A stretch of DNA of 64,000 bases from Deltaproteobacteria bacterium (GTDB taxonomy: Bacteria > Desulfobacterota > Desulfobacteria > Desulfobacterales > Desulfatirhabdiaceae). Below are positions 57,384 to 64,000 of the stretch, piece after piece. The position numbers were made by a program, and so were the translations under genes. The notes below the pieces were generated by a model, which searched no databases, was not told where the DNA came from, and was given only the letters and a program-made list of their open reading frames with translations. Location of the stretch: positions 1 to 64,000 of the forward strand of contig JACRBZ010000031.1 of the NCBI GenBank assembly GCA_016219185.1, in the 5' to 3' direction. Each line of letters opens with the position of its first letter. Positions within the stretch are counted from its first letter, which is position 1.

Positions 57384-58259
57384 CTATATCACTTTATTCA
57401 ACGGATACTCAATAATTCCTTCCGCACCGTTTTTCATCAAGATCGGAATCAGTTCCCTTACCACATGGGTATTTACAACGGTTTCAACCGAATACCAGGT
57501 GGATTTGTAAAGGGATGCAACCGTCGGCGCGTTCAGACTGGGCAGCAGGGATACCACTTTTTCAAGGCAGGCATCCGGAACATTCATTTTAAGGCCCACC
57601 AGTTTTTCCCCCAGCAACGCACCCTGAAGCAGCAGTGCAATCTGTTCGATTTTCTCTCTTTTTTCAGGATGCTTCCATGATTCATGATTGGCAATGAGCT
57701 GGGTATTGGTCTGCATCAGCTCATGAATGATCCGAAGGCCGTGCGCTTTTATGGTGCTGCCGGTCTCCGTAACCTCTACAATGGCATCCGCCAGACCCGA
57801 TACCACCTTTGCCTCTGTCGCGCCCCAGGAAAACTCGACAGTTACCGGAACACTTCTTTCGGCAAAATATGTTTTTGTAAACTCAACCAGTTCCGTGGCA
57901 ATCTTTTTGCCCGCAAGGTCTTCGGGTTTTCGGGCCGGAGAATCAAATGGAACAGCCAGTACCCACCTGGCGGGTCTGGCACTGACTTTCGAATAGACAA
58001 GATCCGCCACGACATGGACATTCGATCTGTTTTCGGCGATCCAGTCCTTGCCGGTAAGTCCTGCGTCCATCGTGCCGTTCTCGACATATCGCGACATTTC
58101 CTGTGCCCGGCACAAGGCACATTCAATGTTGTCATCATTAATTTCAGGAAAATAACTTCTGCCATTCACATCGATTTTCCAACCCGAGCGCCTGAACAGC
58201 TCCACCGTCGCATTCTGCAGGCTTCCCTTGGGAATCCCCAGTTTCAAAATAGTGTTCAT
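57384..58259 (-). CDS. hisG: ATP phosphoribosyltransferase, long form
   Basis: HisG starts histidine synthesis by joining ATP and PRPP. The 291-residue long form includes a C-terminal regulatory ACT-like domain, so no HisZ is needed. N-terminal [17 protein letters not shown] and the [11 protein letters not shown] and [20 protein letters not shown] (PRPP loop) motifs are seen. It follows hisI directly, with start adjacent to that stop. Confidence 0.95.
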   Translation of the reverse strand: MNTILKLGIPKGSLQNATVELFRRSGWKIDVNGRSYFPEINDDNIECALCRAQEMSRYVENGTMDAGLTGKDWIAENRSNVHVVADLVYSKVSARPARWVLAVPFDSPARKPEDLAGKKIATELVEFTKTYFAERSVPVTVEFSWGATEAKVVSGLADAIVEVTETGSTIKAHGLRIIHELMQTNTQLIANHESWKHPEKREKIEQIALLLQGALLGEKLVGLKMNVPDACLEKVVSLLPSLNAPTVASLYKSTWYSVETVVNTHVVRELIPILMKNGAEGIIEYPLNKVI

Positions 58260-58640
58260 TTATTTATAGACCTCCTTTGGATTAAAAACAGGCTCTCCGC
58301 ATATTTTGATGGCGTTTCCCTCCACACGCTGAAAGAAGCAGCTTTTATGGCCGGTATGGCAGGCAGCGCCACCGACCTGCTCTACTTTCAGCAGCACCGT
58401 ATCGTTGTCACAGTCGATGCGGATTTCCTTGACGATCTGACAGTGGCCGGATGTTTCGCCTTTGATCCAGAGTTTTTTTCGGGTCCGGCTATAATATGTG
58501 GCTTTGCCGGTTGAAAGCGTTGCTTCCCATGCTTCGGCATTCATGAACGCCAGCATCAGGACCTCGCCGGTTTCAAAATCCTGGGCAATGGCCGGCACCA
58601 GCCCTTCGAGTTTGTTGAAATCAAGTTTAATCGTGTCCAT
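58260..58640 (-). CDS. hisI: Phosphoribosyl-AMP cyclohydrolase
   Basis: HisI hydrolyses phosphoribosyl-AMP in histidine synthesis. The 126-residue monofunctional form has [29 protein letters not shown] and the zinc-binding CDNDTVLL plus [10 protein letters not shown]. The usual fused HisE domain is absent. Paired with hisG in a two-gene unit. Confidence 0.96.
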   Translation of the reverse strand: MDTIKLDFNKLEGLVPAIAQDFETGEVLMLAFMNAEAWEATLSTGKATYYSRTRKKLWIKGETSGHCQIVKEIRIDCDNDTVLLKVEQVGGAACHTGHKSCFFQRVEGNAIKICGEPVFNPKEVYK

Positions 58641-58814
58641 AATCTATCCTGCTAAAGGTCATTGCTAAAAATTCTTGTCTTTCTGTTATCCTGGGTTATA
58701 ATAACATATTTTACCAACTGGCATGTAAAGTAACAAGTCGCTGAAAATTTGTAAAGAAATAAGCTCATGAAGTTTTGAGTTGCTTTCGTCCAAACACAAA
58801 AAGCCATCACATCT

Positions 58815-61223
58815 ATGCCTGAATTTCGAAAAACATCACAGATTCTGAAACAGCGGGCCCGCCAGAAACCCCGACAAAGCCTGTCCAGAGTTATTATCAA
58901 AACGCTTTTCTGGTCAGGTTTGGCCGCCATCATCACTGGGATTATTGCAGCAACCCTGCTTTATTTTTACATTAACGAAGACCTGCCCAAAATATCTAAA
59001 TTATCCGATTACCATCCGCCGGTTGTCACCTCGGTTTATTCTGACGATAATCGAAAAATCGGCGAATTCTACAAAGAACGCCGGATCGTCGTCCCCATAT
59101 CCAGAATTCCCCAGATCCTGAAAGAGGCGTTCATTGCCGCGGAAGATTCCCGATTCTACAGTCATCCGGGAATTGATGTCATCGGCATCTTCCGGGCTTT
59201 ATTGAAAAACATCGAAGCAGGCGGCGTGGTTCAAGGCGGAAGCACGATTACCCAACAGGTTACCAAGTCTTTTCTGCTGACACCGGAACGAAGCTATACC
59301 CGAAAAATCAAGGAAGCCATTCTGGCTTATCGGATCAGCAAGGCATTTTCCAAAGACGAAATCCTGTTTTTATATCTGAATCAGATTTATCTGGGTCACG
59401 GCGCTTACGGCATCGAAGCAGCCTCGGAAAATTATTTCGGCAAACCCGTTACGGATTTGAATCTTGCCGAATGCGCGCTGCTGGCAGGTCTTCCCCAGGC
59501 CCCCACCAAGTATTCTCCATTTCGGTATCCGGACAAGGCCAAGCAGCGTCAGGTATATGTCTTAAACCGAATGGCAGCCGAAGGCTATATCACCGAAGCC
59601 CAGAACGCAGCAGCGGTTCAGCAAGCCATGGACATCAAACCCCGAAAAAACTGGTATATTGAAGAAGTGCCATTTTATACCGAACATATCCGGCGGTATG
59701 TTGAAGCCAAATACGGCCCGGACGCTTTGTACAGCAATGGGCTCAGCATTTATGCGGCTGTCAACATCGACATGCAAAAGGCCGCGCAGGAAGAGCTGGG
59801 CATCGGCCTTGGCGCGCTCGATAAACGCCAGGGGTATCGGGGACCGATCAAACACGTGAAACCGGATGAAATCGAATCCTTTTCCGCAGCCATTCAGGAA
59901 GAGATCAAGGATGCGCCGATCAAGCCCGGAGTCATTTTAACCGGAGTTGTCGTTGCGATTCATGAATCTGAGCAGTCCGCGGGAGTTCGCATTGGCAAGT
60001 CCCAGGGCGCCATCCGGTTTGCAGACATGAAATGGGCCAAAAAATCCAATCCGAATAGTACACATCAGGAAACCGGCGCAAAGCGGCCACCAACCATCCT
60101 TGGTATCGGAGACGTGATTCTGGTCAAAGTCATGGATAAAACCAAGGACGGAGACAAGTGGAATCTTTCCCTGGAACAAACGCCAAAAGTTCAGGGAGCC
60201 CTGCTCAGCCTGGAAACGGGAACCGGTCAGGTCAAGGTCATGGTCGGGGGACGGGATTTCAAAGACAATCAGTTTAACCGCGCCATCCAGTCCAGGCGGC
60301 AACCCGGATCATCTTTTAAACCCATCATCTACGCGGCCGCCATCGACAAGGGGTACACCCCGGCAACGGTGATGATCGACTCTCCGATCGCGTTTCAGGA
60401 TGATGAAGGCGATTCGATCTGGAAACCTCAGAATTATGACAGAAAATATTCCGGACAAATCCTGTTGCGAAATGCCCTTGAAAAATCCGTGAACGTGGTG
60501 ACGGTAAAAATTCTTCAGGATATCGGCGTGGACTACGCCATCGGCTATGCCAAAAAACTGGGCATCACCTCCACTTTGGAGCGCAACCTTTCGATTGCAC
60601 TGGGCTCCTCGGGCGTTTCCCTTCTGGAGCTGGTCAGAGCTTATTCTGTCTTTGACAATGCCGGAGATTTAATCCAGCCTGTCTTCATCACCAAAATCAC
60701 GGATCATAATGGCCGTATTCTTGAAGAAACCATCCCGGAAAAAGTTCAAGTGATTGAAAAAAGCACGGCCTTTATCATGACCAGCCTTCTGGAAAGCGTC
60801 GTTAAAAATGGAACCGGTCGAAAGGCCAGAGAGTTGAACCGTCCGGCTGCCGGGAAAACCGGCACGACCAATAATCTGAACGATGCCTGGTTTGTGGGAT
60901 ATACCCCGGAATACGTTACCGGAGTCTGGGTGGGGTTTGACGAAGAAGGATCGTTGGGAAAAGGTGAAACCGGCGGGGCGGCCGCTTGCCCGGTGTGGGT
61001 GGGGTTTATGAAGCGGGCGCTTGCCAATAAGCCTGTACAGGTTTTTCCGGTTCCCGAAGGAATCGTTTTTGCGAAAATTGACGCTGCCACCGGCCGACTG
61101 GCAGGTCCTGCCACACAAAACGTCCTGTTCGAATGCTTCAAGGAAGGAACTCTTCCCACCGATGCATCCGCCCATTCAGACAGCGGGAATGAACCAGAGG
61201 ATCTTTCAAAAACCGAGTATTGA
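58815..61223 (+). CDS. mrcA: Penicillin-binding protein 1A (class A)
   Basis: The 802-residue bifunctional enzyme polymerises and cross-links peptidoglycan. TM helix near 33-55, glycosyltransferase motifs EDSRFYSHPGID and GGSTITQQV, RKIKEAILAYRI, then an OB-like insert (about 340-460), and transpeptidase motifs PGSSFKP (SxxK), SVN, and GKTGTTNN (KTG). Length is close to the usual 800-850. The 174-base gap to hisI holds the divergent promoters; no consensus sites stand out. Confidence 0.96.
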   Translation: MPEFRKTSQILKQRARQKPRQSLSRVIIKTLFWSGLAAIITGIIAATLLYFYINEDLPKISKLSDYHPPVVTSVYSDDNRKIGEFYKERRIVVPISRIPQILKEAFIAAEDSRFYSHPGIDVIGIFRALLKNIEAGGVVQGGSTITQQVTKSFLLTPERSYTRKIKEAILAYRISKAFSKDEILFLYLNQIYLGHGAYGIEAASENYFGKPVTDLNLAECALLAGLPQAPTKYSPFRYPDKAKQRQVYVLNRMAAEGYITEAQNAAAVQQAMDIKPRKNWYIEEVPFYTEHIRRYVEAKYGPDALYSNGLSIYAAVNIDMQKAAQEELGIGLGALDKRQGYRGPIKHVKPDEIESFSAAIQEEIKDAPIKPGVILTGVVVAIHESEQSAGVRIGKSQGAIRFADMKWAKKSNPNSTHQETGAKRPPTILGIGDVILVKVMDKTKDGDKWNLSLEQTPKVQGALLSLETGTGQVKVMVGGRDFKDNQFNRAIQSRRQPGSSFKPIIYAAAIDKGYTPATVMIDSPIAFQDDEGDSIWKPQNYDRKYSGQILLRNALEKSVNVVTVKILQDIGVDYAIGYAKKLGITSTLERNLSIALGSSGVSLLELVRAYSVFDNAGDLIQPVFITKITDHNGRILEETIPEKVQVIEKSTAFIMTSLLESVVKNGTGRKARELNRPAAGKTGTTNNLNDAWFVGYTPEYVTGVWVGFDEEGSLGKGETGGAAACPVWVGFMKRALANKPVQVFPVPEGIVFAKIDAATGRLAGPATQNVLFECFKEGTLPTDASAHSDSGNEPEDLSKTEY

Positions 61224-61509
61224 CGAAAGCCTTACACTTATACACCAAGATATGCGGCCTGGTTTCCGGCAACATGGCGATTCCCATTTCGATGAGATGA
61301 AACAGCCAGCTCTTATGAATGGGTGGATTTTTAAAGAAGATATCCCCGTAATACAAATCAATGTTCATCTCTATTTCAATCACCATTTCAACTCTCCCGG
61401 ATGGACTTCAACGATTATCGGTAATTACCTGACAGCAGATAAAAACCCTTGATATGGAATCGAGACAAATGGTTTTTCAGTGCCATATTCCTTTTATGAA
61501 TCATAACAT

Positions 61510-61525
61510 TGGCACTTTATTTGCT
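61510..61525 (+). promoter_or_regulatory. Sigma-54 promoter of the SH3-domain gene
   Basis: TGGCACTTTATTTGCT matches TGGCAC-N5-TTGCW exactly, with the GG and GC at -24 and -12. A start near 61536 gives a 48-base leader before the ATG at 61584. It also shows that the longer frame beginning at 61509 is not the true start. The rest of 61224-61509 has no supported gene. Confidence 0.75.
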
Positions 61526-61583
61526 TATAATTATGCCATCTGGGGACTTCCCTTTGAACCTGTTGATATGGAGACAATCACTT

Positions 61584-62306
61584 ATGAATTCGCTTTTTCG
61601 CTGTCTAATAAGCCTGGCAGGAGTGTTGGGATTATGGATGATGTGTTTTCCGGGCGTGGGCGTGTCATACCAACCCATTCCGGCAGAACTGACCGCAAAC
61701 ATCAATTTAAGACAAACACCCCATAAAAAAGGGAAAATAATCATACTGCTAAAAAAAGGCGACAGAATATTTATCAATGAAGAAACCCCGAAATGGGCAA
61801 AAATTGTCTATGATAAAAGCGGCCAGCAGATTAACGGCTGGGTATCCACGCAATATCTGAAGAAAACGACAGGCTCCTCTCAAGAGCTGAAGGCAAAGGA
61901 TGTTGAAAACAAGCCGGCCGGCCCGCTTCCCCAACCCGTGTCGGATACAACTCCCATAAATCCTTCCCAGCAATCCGGACCCGAACTTGCTCAGGGTTCT
62001 GAAAAGCAGGCCATTGTTTCGGAATCGCTGGAACCCTCTAATAAATCATTGCAGCGGAAGCAGAGACCCCTTTCAGGCGATGATGTATCCTCGTTTTTTA
62101 GAAGCAAAGAGAGCGGTACCGCTATCATTGAAGATTCCACGCTGAAACCCGGAGCAATCCCAGCTCTATCCTTTGAATTCATTGGAATTATCATGCGCAT
62201 GCTCTTTAAAATATCTATTGTTGTCACCTCATGTGTTGCGCTGATTTTTTCATATTCAGCGCTACGGATTGCAAAATCAAATAACGGCGGACAATACCAT
62301 CAATAA
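61584..62306 (+). CDS. Membrane protein with SH3b domain
   Basis: The 240-residue protein has an N-terminal signal or anchor helix (LFRCLISLAGVLGLWMM), an SH3b domain (ANINLRQTPHKKGKIIILL to INGWVSTQYL), a long Pro/Ser/Gln-rich linker, and a C-terminal TM helix (ISIVVTSCVALIFSYSAL). It probably binds cell wall from the periplasm. GGAGA precedes the ATG. It is controlled by the sigma-54 site upstream and followed by a degraded gene and a transglycosylase gene. Confidence 0.8.
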   Translation: MNSLFRCLISLAGVLGLWMMCFPGVGVSYQPIPAELTANINLRQTPHKKGKIIILLKKGDRIFINEETPKWAKIVYDKSGQQINGWVSTQYLKKTTGSSQELKAKDVENKPAGPLPQPVSDTTPINPSQQSGPELAQGSEKQAIVSESLEPSNKSLQRKQRPLSGDDVSSFFRSKESGTAIIEDSTLKPGAIPALSFEFIGIIMRMLFKISIVVTSCVALIFSYSALRIAKSNNGGQYHQ

Positions 62307-62429
62307 CCAGGTAAAACTGTCGCTACCACCCCTTCTATCGATTATATCCCAGAAGGGAATCTCTGGCAGGCGCCATCAAACGAAATATTTTAAATGCGAT
62401 GTTTTTAACCATGAGAGGATTTGGATAGA

Positions 62430-62692
62430 GTGGCGATCCCTAATATAGTAGTATACTGAGCCTACATCGAAAACGTCAAAAAAACCATTCAGCGTGCCAA
62501 AAAACTGGCAGGTTATTCTTCTGCTGCTGTCTCAGTTTGCCACAGCCGTGTATCAGATAAGAGCGGACGCATAGAACGAATCTTTCCAATGAATCGGTTC
62601 TGAAATACGAACAAGTCGGGGAAATTTGCCCGGAACAAATCATTGCCATGGAAACACGGATTTTAAAGAATTTTGAAGAATCACCCAGATGA
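62430..62692 (+). pseudogene. Degraded small gene
   Basis: A GTG at 62430 follows AGAGGA. The frame reads MAIPNIVVY, meets TGA (62457-62459), continues in the same frame as AYIENVKKTIQRAKKLAGYS to a second TGA at 62601, and a second frame carries on with SVLKYEQVGEICPEQIIAME to a stop at 62690. Together these read like one helical protein of about 85 residues broken by a stop and a frameshift. I cannot assign a family. The remaining parts of the 62307-62741 gap are empty. Confidence 0.4.
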
Positions 62693-62741
62693 TGCCGGAC
62701 AGATAGCTGTCTGATATTTGACCCCAAAAGGAAGTAGTGAG

Positions 62742-63596
62742 ATGATGCCCATACAATCCAAATTGACAATCGAAGATTATATGAAAAACGCCTCCGGGAG
62801 ATTCAAGGTGATCAGGCAGGATCTGAAACCTCAGAAAGAATCACAGACGCCGTCTGCTTCTGAGTTTAACGGGATCCTCTCAACGTTTAAAAAGCCGTCG
62901 ATTCAATCCGAACCCAAAGCCATGAAGGGACTTTCGGTCGCAGACTACCGATCTCATTCGGTTGCATCCCCTTACATCCCGCCGACAAGGCGATTGCCGC
63001 TAAATACCAAAGTCCCGGATTCATCCGAATGCAAGGAAGCTTCCGAGTATCTTCTCGGCCCTGAAACCCCGATAACACAGATCCCCATTTCCCCGGAAGC
63101 TGGAGGAGGAGCCGATGACCGCACGCAGAATACGTCTCAGTCCAGCCTGAATAATCCCCTGAATATGCTACCTTCCGGCAGAAGCGCTTTGCAGATCAAA
63201 TCCAGCGCAACCAGCCATAAAATCGAAAAAGCCATTCAGGATGCGGCAGTCCAATATCAGCTTTCGCCCAAACTGATCAAAGGGGTTATCAAGGCTGAAT
63301 CCAATTATGACGCAAATGCCATTTCTCCGGCAGGGGCGCAGGGCCTGATGCAGTTGATGCCGGGCACAGCCCGGGATATGGGGGTTTCAAACCCTTTTGA
63401 CATTAAGCAAAACATTGATGGAGGCGTTCGATATTTACGAAAAATGATGGACATGTTTGGAGGAAATGTCAGAAAAGCGCTTTCTGCTTACAATGCCGGA
63501 CCTGAGACCGTTAAACGGTATAACGGCGACGTACCTTACAGTGAAACCCGTCAATATGTGGACAGGGTCATTGACAACACGAAAACTGCCGTATAA
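62742..63596 (+). CDS. Lytic transglycosylase with SLT domain
   Basis: The 284-residue protein has a disordered 170-residue N-terminus without signal peptide, then an SLT domain: LIKGVIKAESNYDANAISP (catalytic Glu), GAQGLMQLMPGTARDMG, and VRKALSAYNAGPETVKRY. It cleaves peptidoglycan glycan strands. The lack of a signal peptide and the neighbouring sigma-54 site recall flagellum- or secretion-linked transglycosylases exported by other routes, but no flagellar gene lies in the window. AAGGAAG precedes the ATG at 62742. Confidence 0.88.
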   Translation: MMPIQSKLTIEDYMKNASGRFKVIRQDLKPQKESQTPSASEFNGILSTFKKPSIQSEPKAMKGLSVADYRSHSVASPYIPPTRRLPLNTKVPDSSECKEASEYLLGPETPITQIPISPEAGGGADDRTQNTSQSSLNNPLNMLPSGRSALQIKSSATSHKIEKAIQDAAVQYQLSPKLIKGVIKAESNYDANAISPAGAQGLMQLMPGTARDMGVSNPFDIKQNIDGGVRYLRKMMDMFGGNVRKALSAYNAGPETVKRYNGDVPYSETRQYVDRVIDNTKTAV

Positions 63597-63653
63597 TAAA
63601 AGGCGACCGTCAACAGGTCTTAAATTAGTCATGATAACCATAGTCACCTTTTT

Positions 63654-63998
63654 TCAATCGGCTATAATGAGCCTTTTTTTAAGATACTCCCGCTGAATGA
63701 CATAAATCAGTTCTGTCAGCGCCTTTTCTTCGGTCTTGTCCATATCGAGAAAATGTATCGCATAACAATAACTGCGCTGCAATGGATTTTCTTCAAAGCG
63801 AACAACCACGGCCTTTCGAATGTTCACCTGCTGCTCAAAATGCTTCGATTGAAAGACCAGCTCAATCTCCGTTAAAGTATCGCCAACGGATATGGGAAGT
63901 TCGGACTGAGTCATGTCCCGACTTCTGATCAAAGCCCCAAAAGAACCGCCGAGACTCAAATTGATCACCTGTTTATCATATTTGACCCCATATTTCTT
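63654..63998 (-). CDS. PilZ-domain protein, 5'-truncated by window edge
   Basis: The frame stays open to the window end, so the N-terminus is missing. The VINLSLGGSFG motif matches the D/NxSxxG of PilZ c-di-GMP-binding domains, and the C-terminal part has the beta-barrel pattern (YCYAIHFLDMDKTEEKALTELI). The Arg-rich part of the site would lie outside the window. Confidence 0.75.
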   Translation of the reverse strand, partial: KKYGVKYDKQVINLSLGGSFGALIRSRDMTQSELPISVGDTLTEIELVFQSKHFEQQVNIRKAVVVRFEENPLQRSYCYAIHFLDMDKTEEKALTELIYVIQREYLKKRLIIAD

Positions 63999-64000
63999 AA

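Noticed and set aside
61192..61452. Plus-strand frame overlapping the end of PBP1A
   Set aside because: It starts inside the PBP gene, shows no domain, and has no ribosome site of its own.
62457..62459. In-frame TGA as a selenocysteine codon
   Set aside because: No SECIS-like stem is evident just after the codon and the same gene also needs a frameshift, so decay is simpler.

Overview
The window is chromosomal DNA of a Gram-negative bacterium (LptD, lipid-A/core sugar genes, type II secretion pseudopilins). Gene content fits a deltaproteobacterial/Desulfobacterota-type anaerobe: an F0-only atp cluster without F1 genes, a three-gene SdhCAB with one cytochrome subunit, a PSP1/RicT protein, sigma-54 regulation, and many PAS-type histidine kinases. 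No sulfate-reduction, rRNA or tRNA genes, IS elements or CRISPR arrays were seen, so the placement is an inference. Most of the DNA is housekeeping, in tight and often ATGA-overlapping operons.

Layout: 1-5.3 kb (+) isocitrate dehydrogenase (cut by the window edge), comF, pgeF, pyrK, atpZ/atpI/atpB/atpE. 5.6-6.3 kb (+) a secreted protein of unknown role. 6.4-14 kb (-) a 1257-residue GlmS-like protein, the KdnB/KdnA pair for 8-amino-Kdo, and a penicillin-binding protein. 14-22.5 kb (-) metG, ricT, holB, an HU/IHF gene, a NusG/RfaH-like gene, and a nucleotide-heptose set (gmhA, hddC, an SDR, hddA). 22.5-24.9 kb (-) lptD. 25-30.9 kb (+) surE, yhaM, tmk, a cysteine synthase-cysteinyl-tRNA synthetase fusion, and an unknown. 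30.9-38 kb (-) rluB, argJ, a TPR lipoprotein, a LysM protein, thrC, serS. 38-40.6 kb 5-formyl-THF cyclo-ligase (+), then a TIR protein and a QueG-like enzyme (-). 40.9-43.4 kb (-) gspGHIJ. 43.4-45.2 kb (-) broken signalling genes (half a chemoreceptor tip, a receiver with an internal deletion) around a small histidine kinase. 45.4-51.2 kb (-) two sensor kinases plus an NtrC-type activator behind a consensus sigma-54 promoter. 51.6-53.2 kb larE and a convergent unknown with a possible beta-grasp stretch. 54-57.3 kb (+) sdhCAB; 57.4-58.6 kb (-) hisG-hisI; 58.8-61.2 kb (+) PBP1A; 61.5-64 kb an SH3 protein behind a second consensus sigma-54 promoter, a degraded small gene, a lytic transglycosylase and a partial PilZ gene.

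Themes: envelope construction dominates (amino-Kdo, heptose precursors, LptD, two PBPs, SLT, SH3, LysM). The two most unusual proteins are the GlmS-like giant, whose glutaminase cysteine is at residue 52 instead of the N-terminus although its isomerase residues align at conserved spacing, and the CysK-CysRS fusion, whose KMSKS signature is degenerate. The TIR protein with an unrecognised C-terminal domain is the only candidate defence or signalling effector.
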